From: Lineus longissimus | Taxonomy: Eukaryota; Nemertea; Pilidiophora; Heteronemertea; Lineidae | Direction: 5' to 3' | NCBI RefSeq assembly: GCF_910592395.1 | Contig: NC_088315.1 | Span: 12,714,501 to 12,778,500 of the forward strand | Length of the DNA: 64,000 nt | Shown: piece after piece, positions 55,184 to 64,000 of the stretch | Numbering within the stretch: the first letter of the stretch is position 1 | Layout of the letters: every line of letters starts with the position of its first letter | Program-made: the position numbers and the translations under genes | Notes under the pieces: model-generated | What the model saw: the letters and a program-made list of their open reading frames with translations, nothing else | The model's database searches: none | Told to the model about the DNA's origin: nothing

Positions 55184-56621
55184 CGTATATTATATTACGT
55201 GAACTTTCAATTTCCATTACCGCATCAGATTCAAGATAGGCCATAATGGTGATACTGTGGTCTGAGGGTCTTTTCAACCTGATATCGAGACTTATATTAC
55301 CAGATTCCACGAGATTCCAATTCAATCCTGAAGAATCATCTGGTGTTAAATTGAAACCGTATAGTGTAAAGCCATTCTTATAGGATTCCATAGATATTCC
55401 ATTGCTAATGTTAGATGACCAAAGATTTGTCCCAAACATCATGCTGAAATAACCCATGAAATAGTTATCTTCTTCAAAGTCGAACTGTAATGGTTCATAA
55501 GGTATGCTTTGACCATTTCTGCGCAATCCTATTTGTGAGACGTTGAAATTTTCGAAGTTGAACGGATTCAAGCCTAGATTTCCGTTGAAAGCATCAGTCC
55601 TAACCAAACCTATCACTATTTTACTAGGTAGTTTCCCATTAACAAGATTCGGTTCAGATAAGTCTGCTCTGTTAGCCCCACGAGAGAAAAAACGCATGTT
55701 AACTTTTCTCATTGGGTACTTTGCATTTGATTTCAGCAAACGTTCCTCATGACTGAGTCTAACGTGACTACTAACCTTTCTTACATTAACATAGAGAACA
55801 GCTTTTTCGATGAGTAGTTTGTATTGGTTGGTAACACCTTTTGCCATCAGAAAGACACTAGGATCATTTCTATGCATTTTAATCGAGAGTGACATCTTAT
55901 TCAAAAGTAATTTGTCCTGTTCAAACAATTCAGAGTGAATTTTACCCATTGTCTCCACCGATTTACTGTAGCGCGTCCATTTGTAACGGGCAACTGCGCC
56001 TTTATTGGTGCTAGATTCGTCTTTGATAGTATCTTCGTGATCATTCATTCCCCCTTCATCTTGATAATAACCATTTGTTTTTAACTGGTGCAGTTTTCGT
56101 GCGGACGAATAGGATAACAAACATTCAAGATAATGTCTGTAGTGGTACAAAGAATCCGAGGAACCAACCTGTTTGTTATTCAAAAAAACTTCCACCTGTT
56201 TAAAACAACTTCCTATCAAGTTGTTGACCGGAAACACAACAGACTTATCTGGAACTCGGTTTCTGTTGACCGGAAACACAACAGACTTATCTGGAACTCG
56301 GTTTCTGGTTTCTTCTTTTGTTTCACCCGGATTGTCAGGATCGGGGACGTTAACTTTATATTCTTCATCATCTACTAATAAATCACCATTATTTTGCACG
56401 ATTTTTGCTTGCATGTACAAATAAACGTGCCTAGGATCGACGTAATACTCATCGCCGATGTGAATTTTATACTCTAGAGGTCCACCATGTTCTAGAGATG
56501 TTAAAGGGTTGAACGCTTCAAATTTATTAGACGCTAATGCTGTTTGTGTTGGTGGAAGTTGAAATAATTCCAAATTACTGGTTGATGCATCCGCACTACC
56601 GGCATCAAGGAACCACGACAT
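55176..56621 (-). CDS. Polinton major capsid protein (double jelly-roll)
   Basis: 481 residues. The N-terminus LELFQLPPTQTALASNKFEA and then PLTSLEHGGPLEYKIHIGDE, DPRHVYLYMQAKIV, VNNLIGSCFKQVEVFLNNKQ, LYHYRHYLECLLSY match the signature order of animal Polinton major capsid proteins (F54H12.2-like family). Later blocks include KMHRNDPSVFLMAKG and VRKVSSHVRLSHEERL. It forms the trimeric capsomers of the icosahedral shell. A 42-bp perfect tandem duplication (56223-56306) repeats 14 residues just before the VNNLIGS block. Start ATG 56621 directly precedes SWFLDAG. The frame is intact. Confidence 0.9.
   Translation of the reverse strand: MSWFLDAGSADASTSNLELFQLPPTQTALASNKFEAFNPLTSLEHGGPLEYKIHIGDEYYVDPRHVYLYMQAKIVQNNGDLLVDDEEYKVNVPDPDNPGETKEETRNRVPDKSVVFPVNRNRVPDKSVVFPVNNLIGSCFKQVEVFLNNKQVGSSDSLYHYRHYLECLLSYSSARKLHQLKTNGYYQDEGGMNDHEDTIKDESSTNKGAVARYKWTRYSKSVETMGKIHSELFEQDKLLLNKMSLSIKMHRNDPSVFLMAKGVTNQYKLLIEKAVLYVNVRKVSSHVRLSHEERLLKSNAKYPMRKVNMRFFSRGANRADLSEPNLVNGKLPSKIVIGLVRTDAFNGNLGLNPFNFENFNVSQIGLRRNGQSIPYEPLQFDFEEDNYFMGYFSMMFGTNLWSSNISNGISMESYKNGFTLYGFNLTPDDSSGLNWNLVESGNISLDIRLKRPSDHSITIMAYLESDAVMEIESSRNIIYDE
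56223..56306 (-). repeat. 42-bp in-frame tandem duplication in capsid gene
   Basis: GTTGACCGGAAACACAACAG... at 56223-56264 is repeated at 56265-56306 without a difference, adding 14 residues (NRVPDKSVVFPV twice). It keeps the frame. Confidence 0.92.
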
Positions 56622-56736
56622 CGCAATTAATATTTATAGTAAGTAACATTTACTTTTGACCAAAAAAAAAAAGAGTTACTGATAATGAGTTGGAGAAAAA
56701 AAAAACCCATACCCTGTCACAGCATGATTTCCGATT

Positions 56737-57207
56737 TTAGTACCCAAATACCTTCCCCTCGTTTCTATTAATCTTTTTACGAACTTTACTCGTGCGACCA
56801 TTTGGGTCACGTTTACGTTTCTTTTTGGTCGGTGCACGCGCAGGCGCAGTGAACAAATGACCAACTGCTTCATTCTTGGCCATGTTTACTATGTCACTTA
56901 AACTTTCTGAGGCTCTTGATTTCATTGCTTTTTTAAAATCCCTTTTGCCCGAAAGAACATCCCCAACAACTGCACTACCTTTATCTACAATTATCCTTCC
57001 AGCCGCTTTACCAGCTCGTTTCACAATTGGAAGAACACGTTTAAAAATAGGAATAACCTTTTTGAATAAATTACCCACCAAATTAGCTAGCCCATAACCC
57101 TCTTGATACAATTCACCCGCGAACACGGGTATTGTACCACCACCCCCGCCATAATGTTGACGATATGCCTCGTAATCAGGAATAAAAGGTGTTCTTCTTC
57201 GAGTCAT
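56737..57207 (-). CDS. Polinton core protein, membrane-active/basic (pVI/pX-like)
   Basis: 156 residues. A Gly run (YGGGGG) is followed by an amphipathic helix region (YGLANLVGNLFKKVIPIFKR) and VKRAGKAAG, then VGDVLSGKRDFKKAMKSR and a strongly basic tail (KKKRKRD, RKKI). This pattern recurs between capsid genes in animal Polintons and adintoviruses, and resembles adenoviral VI/X-type proteins that act on membranes and package DNA. It probably is a protease substrate. It sits between penton and major capsid genes. Confidence 0.72.
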   Translation of the reverse strand: MTRRRTPFIPDYEAYRQHYGGGGGTIPVFAGELYQEGYGLANLVGNLFKKVIPIFKRVLPIVKRAGKAAGRIIVDKGSAVVGDVLSGKRDFKKAMKSRASESLSDIVNMAKNEAVGHLFTAPARAPTKKKRKRDPNGRTSKVRKKINRNEGKVFGY

Positions 57208-57325
57208 GTTTTTTGTTCAACTCAAAAGAAGACCAAGACCGAATATTACTAGTCTCTTACAAGATATGTCACACAATCTTTTCATGGTTAAGTGAATAAT
57301 TCTGAATACGTGTGTACTTTTTTTT

Positions 57326-58264
57326 TCATTTTGGTTCTAGTCTACCAATTCGTTTGAATGAAAGGGTGACGATTACCTTCCGGTACTCAAATTTAATTGG
57401 TTCCCCTATACTATCGCTGATTAAAATTTCAATATTCTGAAAGAAAGGGAGCGCTAATGGTAGGTATCTTATTCTTTCAAATGATTTAGAAATATATCTA
57501 TCCACTAGGTTTGGATCTACAGGAACCGTCCTAAGGAGTTTAACCATCCTCCCACCTACCAAACTCTCCTTCACCAGATTTGAATAAACAAATAAATTAT
57601 ACGTTGTACTTCGCATATCGGGTTTGTCTTCAGCCTTGATGGTAAAAAATACTTCCTCATTAACTAAGTGAAGTAACTTGTCATCATCTTTTTTATGAAT
57701 CCCATCTCTATCTCGGTGCAATTCTTCACCATCTGTGTGGAAATATTTGTTTTTTTCAAAACCTAATACTGTACTAAGATATTCGTTCATGTATATAGCT
57801 TCACCAGGATAAAGTCTAACCGAAACATGTCCTTTTTTGCCCAGTACAAATTTTCCTTTCCACTGAAGAGGGTTTTCCTGAAATTCTTTCTTTTTATGGA
57901 TGGGTTTAATACTATTCAAAGCTGTTATCAATTCTTGAATTGTACCATAGGTTTTCCTTTCCTCTCCCACGTGACAGGCGTCGAGTAGAGTCGCAGGGAT
58001 TTCCGGATGATCCAAGTCAGCCACACCTATCTGATATTCGCATTTGCTGACAGAAACCTCCTGATTCCACGAATACGGATAGCTTATTTCATCGATTCCA
58101 ACCAACCATTCATTAGGATCTAATTCAAGTGGTTTGGTAAGTGGGGTAATAAAATGACTAGTTTTGTTAAGTACAGAATTGGAAATAGGTTTTACATTAC
58201 TTGGTAAAACCATGACGAAATCATGGAGGTGTTCCACCATTTTTACTGTCCTGCTTGTTCCCAA
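57326..58264 (-). CDS. Polinton penton/minor capsid protein (single jelly-roll)
   Basis: 312 residues. The N-terminal block FVMVLPSNVKPISNS, HFITPLTKPLELDPNEWLVG and IDEISYPYSW fits the vertex/minor capsid family of Polintons (pattern: VTLPSN..S...Y...N..S.F...L..P..L.G.WEV.L.EI.YP..W). Lys/Asp-rich loops follow (IHKKDDDKLLH) and a C-terminal strand set (IEILISDSIGEPI, VIVTLSFKRIG). Start options are ATG 58264 or ATG 58240 (MVEHLHDF); the latter is nearer the conserved block. The frame is intact. Confidence 0.82.
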   Translation of the reverse strand: MGTSRTVKMVEHLHDFVMVLPSNVKPISNSVLNKTSHFITPLTKPLELDPNEWLVGIDEISYPYSWNQEVSVSKCEYQIGVADLDHPEIPATLLDACHVGEERKTYGTIQELITALNSIKPIHKKKEFQENPLQWKGKFVLGKKGHVSVRLYPGEAIYMNEYLSTVLGFEKNKYFHTDGEELHRDRDGIHKKDDDKLLHLVNEEVFFTIKAEDKPDMRSTTYNLFVYSNLVKESLVGGRMVKLLRTVPVDPNLVDRYISKSFERIRYLPLALPFFQNIEILISDSIGEPIKFEYRKVIVTLSFKRIGRLEPK

Positions 58265-59745
58265 TCCAACCCAGTGTTGAAAAGAACATCATTGTCTTTC
58301 ATTCACATCTAGTTTTTGCGTTTGCTTTTAATTGATAATTGTTTCCACTCTTTTTAGCTCAGCTGACAAAGTCAGCGGAGCTAGTCAAATAGCTATTCGA
58401 TTGGTGTCCGTCCTTCCATCCAGCCATGTTGGGCATTTTGTAACCATAGAACTGCGGCACTTCAAATATGGTTTTGTATGTTAACAGCGCAGGAAAGGAT
58501 GCTTACAGAAAAGAAAATGTGCGATTCGACTCACATTCAGCTCCCCAGGTGGCAAAATGCGTAATTGAATAAACCATTTTTTGCCGCTCTATTCCTGCAG
58601 ATAAAAGCTTGAAATAAACTTGAAGAGGTCTTCATGATATAGAAGTTTTCATATAAAATAGATTAGTGTCGATTTATATCACCAGTTGGCGGTAGTGAGC
58701 AAAACTGTTGTTTGACCCCGGATGACCCCGCTTTAAATTTCCCGCCGAGGTTACCTGGCCTGGAGTACTATCGTCAAGAAAATGGCGGTGACATTTTTAT
58801 TTCTACCGGAGCGATGATTTTGTAAGTGACGAATTTTCTTTTTTAAGCCTTTACGAAAACGTATTTTGGTACGAAACTTCACACGTTTATAGAAAAGATC
58901 AACGAGAATGTGTTCAAATGCCCTAATAACGATGAGTTCAACAGAATTTGGTCAAAACAACCTTCGAATGGAGTCAACTTTCTTTGCGAAATTGAAGCGA
59001 CGACCTCATTATTTATCGTAATTTATGCAGATCTGAGTCCAGCTGATGGGTTGATGTTCTGATTTGTGTTCAAACTATTGGAATCTTCGGAAATTAGTTC
59101 TATTAGTTCTACTATTCTGCAGGAGTATATTATAGCCATTGATGTTGACAGATCTATGGCTAAAAGCACGAAAACTTTGTTCAGGTTTCTCGTCCAATCA
59201 CGTGACCTCTCCAACACTCGATAATGCACTCTTTTCGTCCACGTTTTAGGCCAATCTTCGGCCTGAACATGAAATCTAATAAGCGCAGTACTTAAATCAG
59301 ATGTTTCTCTCGCCTTGAAAACATTCCTGGGTAAAATCCATTGAGATTAGCCGAGTTAATCCACTTTTTCCGTGACTAAAATCTCTGCCGCTGAATTCTA
59401 TAAATAGAAACTATTAACATCGCGGCAGTGTGGTTCCCATTGTGCGCCCTCCCACTTCACACCATGTCAGGAACTTTTACGGAGAGAGAGGGCGTGCGGT
59501 AAGAAGAATGGCCAAAATGACGTCACGTTTTCCTGGCAATGTCTCTTGCCAGACGCATTGGGAAAGCATCTTTACAGACAACGTTAGAACTTGAAAACGA
59601 ATATGTTAATTTGCAAAATTAAAAGCAGATTTCACCACTAACCAGCCAAATCGGAATACGACGGCGCTTTCCTCCTGCTAAAAAACCTTGTTCCCGCACT
59701 CCTATTTTAATTTATGCCAAGGAATATGATATGATCTGTTTTCAC

Positions 59746-61172
59746 TTTTTGGCTCACCGTAAGGGGAGTCTATATGATAGCGCTGTGTCCGTGTCCGTCG
59801 TCGTCGTCGTCGTTGTCGTCGTCGTCGTCGTCGTCGTATCCTAACAGTGGCACGTTTCTTAACTGCTAGGGCTATGAACTTAAAACTTTGTACACAGAAT
59901 GCCCTAGGTCAGCTGCCCTCTGACACTGATTTTCGGTCCGATCTGATTCTCTGTTTGGCCACCAGGGGGCCAAATGTCGATATCTAAAAAGTGTGATATC
60001 TCGCTTATTAGTAACTTGTTTTCGATAAAACTTTTGTTGTAGGTACTCATAGCAAATATACATTTTATATTATACGGGTTTTTAATTTGACCTTGTTTTC
60101 AAGGTCGCAGAGGTCATATGGCGTAAATTGGCCATTAGAGTGTAAACTATGGCACGTTTCTTAAAAACTAAAGCTATGAACTTGAAACTTGGTACATATA
60201 ACCCCCTATATCACATAGCCTCTGGTGCTGAATTTTGGTTCGATCTGATTCCTAACTTTGCCACCAGGGGGCCAAAAGTGGAAATCTAAAAAGTGTGATA
60301 TCTCGCTTATAAGTGACTTGTTTTCAATAAAATTCTTATGGTAGGTACTGTTAGGAAGAATACATCACATGTTATACGGGTTTTCAATTTGACCAACTTT
60401 TCAAGGTCACAGAAGTCATATGGCGTAAATTGGCTGTTAGAGTGTAAACTATGGCACGTTTCTTAACCAGTAAAGCTATGAACTTGAAAGTTGGTGCATA
60501 TAACCCCCTACATCAGATAACGTCTGATGTCGAATTTTGGCCTGATCTGATTCTTTATTCGGCCACCAGGGGGCCATAACGGAAAAAGGAAGAAGTGCAA
60601 TATCTTGCTTATTTGAGTGAATTGTTTTCGATAAAATTTTATGGCAGGGACTCCTAGCAAGGATACATCACATTTCCTATGATTTTTGGATTTGACCTCC
60701 TTTTCTAGGTCACAGAGGTCAAATGGCGTAAATTGACCGTTCGAGTGTAACTATGGCACGTTTCTTAACTGCTAAAGCTATGAACTTGAAAGTTGGTACA
60801 TGTAACCCCCTACATCAGATAATCTCTGACACCGAATTTTGGCCTGATATGATTCTTGATTTGGCCACCAGGGGGTCAAAACTGAAAAAGTAGGACGTGC
60901 AATATCTCGCTTATTAATGACTTTTTTTCGATGAATTTTTTATTGCAGGGACTCTTAGCAATCACACGATATTGATCTTATTGATGTCATAGACAATTAT
61001 TGGTTGGATCATAAACTTATATATACTGCCCTGTCTTATTACTTGACATCAATACACATCTAAAAAAAGTCTTCATGCCTGATTGTGTTCACCATATTCA
61101 CCTCTAAACTAAGCATGATCCTGCCTACTAAATGATGTATACGGTGAGCACAATGGCCCCTGGCCGTTTCAT
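59746..61172 (+). mobile_element. Modular element, type 1, copy C
   Basis: Starts TTTTTGGCTCACCGTAAGGG with GCTCACCGT at 59752-59760, a (CGT)n tract (about 59797-59838), four ~300-bp modules and the matching 3' ACGGTGAGC (61141-61149), GGCCCC-TGGCC hairpin and TTTCAT. CCACCAGGGGGC at 59959, 60261 and 60563 and CCACCAGGGGGT at 60865; AGGTCACAGAGGTCA at 60707. Same subfamily as copy D. It is nested in copy F. Confidence 0.82.
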
Positions 61173-61284
61173 TTGTAATTAAATGGTATTCATATAATGA
61201 GATCAATAGTAGTGTCCGTGTCAGATCCCATCATGGCGGTATAAATAATTATTTATACCTCCATGATCACATCGTTCAACTAGT

Positions 61285-61395
61285 TAGCCTGGTACCACTG
61301 GCCACCGTCAGACGACGCTGTATTGACGGGACGCTGTATTGACGTCCGTCCCGTCAATACAGCGTCGTCTGACGGTGGCCAGTGGTACCAGGCTA
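61285..61395. mobile_element. 111-bp foldback element, 9-bp target duplication
   Basis: Arms of 47 bp (61285-61331 and 61349-61395), perfect by eye, starting TAGCCTGGTACCACTGG, around a 17-base loop. TCAACTAGT flanks both sides (61276-61284 and 61396-61404). A 9-bp duplication suggests a Mutator- or Merlin-like origin. Non-coding. Confidence 0.88.
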
Positions 61396-63262
61396 TCAAC
61401 TAGTCTTCTCTCCCCAGGTGCCTCACACGGACCTTCACGTCCCCATACTCAAGACCAACTCTTACAATATCGCCCTCAAAACAACCCTGGAGTCATGAAT
61501 TCACAGGTGCTCCTGTGAAATCTCAGTTCTAGCTTATTTATCAAACTTTATCGAGGGTTATCGAATCGAATGGATGTGTCGATCGTCGGGGCGGATTGAT
61601 ATGTGGTTAGGTTGTGCGTCCAAGGCGATTAGGTCATTCAGTTAGTTTGAGAAAGATCATGATCATGAAGATGCGTGTTGTGTTATGGAAAATAAGTTGA
61701 AGTTATTATTAGTACTACGATTCTTACATGAGTAAAAAGTAGACGTTTTAAGCAACACAATAATGTTACTCCCATAAAAAAACTGTCAATTCTCCTTACC
61801 ACTCACAGAAGCCAAGCCATTGCTGTTAAGTTATGCAGGGGCTTAATCAATTACTTTCACTCCATGTGGGGTGAATAACATTACCTTTTGAACGGCTGGC
61901 TGTAGGGGGATGATTGGAACAGCCGGTATACCTGCTGACCTGCTGAACCGAGGTTAATGTTATTTTCAATCCACGATTGCAGGTCACCTGATTTTCGAGA
62001 TTTCGCGGGAAATGAAATTGTAAACAAACACATGTGTGCAGTTCAAATGTAAACAAAAATGTATTTTTGGTACTTTTGGTTGCTGGACTTGGGTTTTCCC
62101 GCAGTTAGGAGCTGGATCAAATTGGTGGTCTATTGTGCTGTTTTAGTCAGAGGTAGCCCTTGATTATGAAGGGATTTTCAAATTAAGGTGACCATAGTCT
62201 TTTATGTGCTCAGCTCACCACAGCTTTCAATACTTGATGTATCTGAAGAGGCGCGCGGAACCTGACATGGCCTTACCAAGGAGCTGCTAACTTTGCCTTT
62301 TTGGCTGAGACATTGCTTCATGTAGGACTAGGAGGAGCACGCATTTTAAAGTTATAGTAGTGATAGTACAGTTGGTTCGAGCCATTTGGAAGCCGACATG
62401 TGAAGGCCTATCTGGGTTCTCCTTCTTCTCCGTATAAAAAGGGGCATATTGCTGACTAAGGAACAAGGCATATTGACATTGCCTCATCATCTCTATGGGA
62501 CCAATTGATATACTTTTATATGCACGCATACATCGTGCCATTTCAGGGTCCGAGTCTGTGGACAATTGGTTTGATTAATTTGTCTCTTCGATATTGCTCC
62601 TTTATTGCATTAGATTTTCATCGCAATTCGATCTATTCAAGATATAGCCAATTTGAACCTGTCTGCGCCAAGGATAGATTGGTTCCAGATCAACTCACTA
62701 TGACTAGGAATACGCAGTAGAGCACAATGTCATGAAAAACGACCCTTTGTATTGTAAATTCCAATCACCTGCAGGACAGGTCAATTTCTCTCAATAAAAT
62801 TAATTTTGTTGACTCCTGTAATCTCTACCTTATTAAAAAAAAAAGAAAGTGGTGCTAGTCCCAAACTGGTAATTTCTATTTATTTTGACCTCTGTTAAAT
62901 CATGATACCTCTCAATTACAGACAGCATTTTGTATCCTTGTGCTCTACAACCCAGCCTGGACATACCACAGTTGTCCATGGAGAAGTCTCATCCTCTCTG
63001 ACACTTTTTTTCTGTAAAGCTACTGATACAACATGCTGAACTAGGGATATCTTCCGTTGCCTCCTGTAATATTTACATAGCATGGCTGATTAGTTCAATC
63101 ATATTTCATCCACCTGGCAGCTCTGCATTGGAAATTTTAGTGGTATAACGTGTTCTCTTGACCTTCAAACAGTAGTATAAAGCCGATATTTACTGCTTTA
63201 TACCCTCAGTCCTATGTTATTAGGTCATCCAGCTGAGCGCCAGGCCCTTGGGCCTCTTGTTT

Positions 63263-64000
63263 CTTGTCCAAATCAGATTTAGCTTGTCTTCGCGTGTGCC
63301 AAGCGACAGGGGACAAAGACAAAGGTGTTTTTCGTTTTATCGAACCTTTTTTCTTTCTTTTCCTTTCTGCGGGTAGAGAAAATGAAGAGGGTGAGGGTGA
63401 AGTTTTCCTTGAAATCAATGATTGTGATGATGAGAAAGGAGAATCTTCAAATAATAGTTTCCCCTTCCTACTGCTGTCACTGGTCATGTTTATAGCAGGA
63501 GATTGATCTCTCCTCGATTTTCTTTTCTTTGGTGAAATAAATTCGTCCCCCTCACTGTCACTCGTCTCGGTGGTTAAAACAGATTTCAATCGAGAATTGG
63601 GGAAACGAGACGTCGTTTTGGACCTCCTCGATACATCCGATGACCAGATCTTACTTATCTCATTGTCACTTGTTTCACTAGCTAAAGATGAACTCGATAT
63701 TGGTCGTGGTTTTTTAAAACGAGACTTTAACTTTTTGGATCTTACACGTGATGTGAATGATGTCTTCCTCTCACTATCGCTCGAGCTACTATCAGGGGTT
63801 AATTGAGCTCTTGCTGAAGAAATTGGTTTTCTAATGGGTGCTAAAGGTGTTTTAAAAACTTCCTCGTCACTGCTTTCAATTTCGTTTGGTTTGGTGTTGG
63901 GTTTTATTGGAAGGGGTCGGAATACCATCCAACCTTCCGGCACACCAATTGAAATTAGTTTTTCATAGAAAATATGTGTGCCAATAGGTGGGATATAATC
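63263..64000 (-). CDS. Polinton-associated Ser/Lys-rich protein, partial
   Basis: Open from the right edge (PPIGTHIFYEKLISIG, GVPEGWMVFRPLP) through a long Ser-Asp-Glu and Lys/Arg-rich tail with acidic SSDEE, ETSDSEGDE and basic RKRKKKGSIKRK stretches. The last native residues lie at 63263; the next 16 residues to the stop at 63212 come from copy F, so the C-terminus is replaced. The N-terminus is outside the window. The tail looks nuclear and phosphorylation-prone. Family not recognised; it could be a DNA-condensing virion protein or the end of a replication protein. Confidence 0.55.

Larger units (their letters stand above)
58351..63262 (+). mobile_element. Modular element, type 2, copy F, inserted in the Polinton
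   Basis: Starts TTTTTAGCTCAGCTGACAAA, folding with GTCAGCGGAGCT, and ends CAGCTGAGC, AGGCCCTTGGGCCT hairpin, CTTGTT. The 5' GCTCAGCTG (58357-58365) complements the 3' CAGCTGAGC (63230-63238). It carries a complete type-1 copy (59746-61172) and a 111-bp foldback (61285-61395). No gene is found in the remaining 3.4 kb (58380-59740 and 61410-63225). The reading frame of the Polinton protein at 63263 runs into its right end. Confidence 0.75.
53167..64000 (-). mobile_element. Polinton/Maverick (adintovirus-like) morphogenesis block
   Basis: Minus-strand genes for a right-edge Ser-rich protein, penton/minor capsid, core protein, major capsid, adenain-like protease, a membrane/PC4-like protein and an unknown. 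This set is the virion module of animal Polintons, which are both self-synthesising transposons and virus-like. The block is interrupted at 58351-63262 by a type-2 modular element and bounded at 53166 by copy B. No PolB, integrase, ATPase or terminal inverted repeat is visible. Capsid, core and protease frames are intact. Confidence 0.85.

Overview
This is a eukaryotic, almost certainly metazoan, genomic window that is overwhelmingly transposable-element DNA. Long non-coding stretches, spliced-looking gene remains and a full set of animal transposon classes support this: CR1/Jockey-like LINE, Penelope-like element, BEL/Pao, Gypsy, DIRS/Ngaro-like, piggyBac, Polinton/Maverick and many MITEs. 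Very abundant modular elements starting with T-run+AGCTCACC or T-run+AGCTCAGCTG suggest a marine invertebrate (mollusc, brachiopod, annelid or amphioxus-like), but the sequence alone does not settle the taxon. The only convincing host exon is the last exon of a gamma-glutamyltransferase gene at 13388-13540 (+).

Layout. 1-2.45 kb: unassigned. 2.45-4.58 kb: decayed piggyBac. 4.7-6.1 kb: about five tandem copies of a ~290-bp unit. 6.1-10.6 kb: minus-strand LINE split by three small DNA transposons. 11.27-12.05 kb: modular element, type 2. 12.7-13.2 kb: a MITE. 13.39-13.54 kb: the GGT exon. 13.69-14.06 kb: type-1 fragment. 14.06-20.92 kb: full-length BEL/Pao with 5-bp target-site duplication, minus strand. 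20.9-21.86 kb: ~138-bp array. 21.86-22.97 kb: type-1 copy A. 23.07-29.01 kb: DIRS/Ngaro-like element with split direct repeats, plus strand. 30.65-32.27 kb: second piggyBac. 32.8-34.7 kb: element with 158-bp iteron-like inverted ends. 34.81-45.55 kb: minus-strand Gypsy with a long leader invaded by MITEs. 47.46-51.45 kb: minus-strand Penelope-like element cut by two DNA transposons. 52.01-53.17 kb: type-1 copy B. 53.17-58.35 kb and 63.26-64.0 kb: a Polinton/adintovirus-like morphogenesis block, minus strand. 58.35-63.26 kb: a type-2 element inserted into that block, itself containing a type-1 copy and a 111-bp foldback element.

How the parts work together. The Polinton block holds a major capsid protein (double jelly-roll type), a penton/minor capsid protein, a membrane-active basic core protein, an adenain-like maturation protease and a membrane-anchored protein with a PC4-like C-terminus. 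Polymerase, integrase and ATPase are not visible here and would lie outside the window. The retroelements are mostly pseudogenised by frameshifts and stops. The Gypsy and DIRS frames and the BEL LTRs are the best preserved.

The most striking non-coding signal is the modular element family. Different subfamilies have different terminal sequences, yet each keeps its 5' and 3' subterminal inverted repeats complementary, which is compensatory change. Many internal units carry a CTCF-core-like motif and several carry a perfect AGGTCA direct repeat with 3-bp spacing. This architecture fits Helentron-associated (HINE-like) or pearl-like tandem-repeat elements. All assignments are by eye from sequence and translated frames; nothing was searched against a database.
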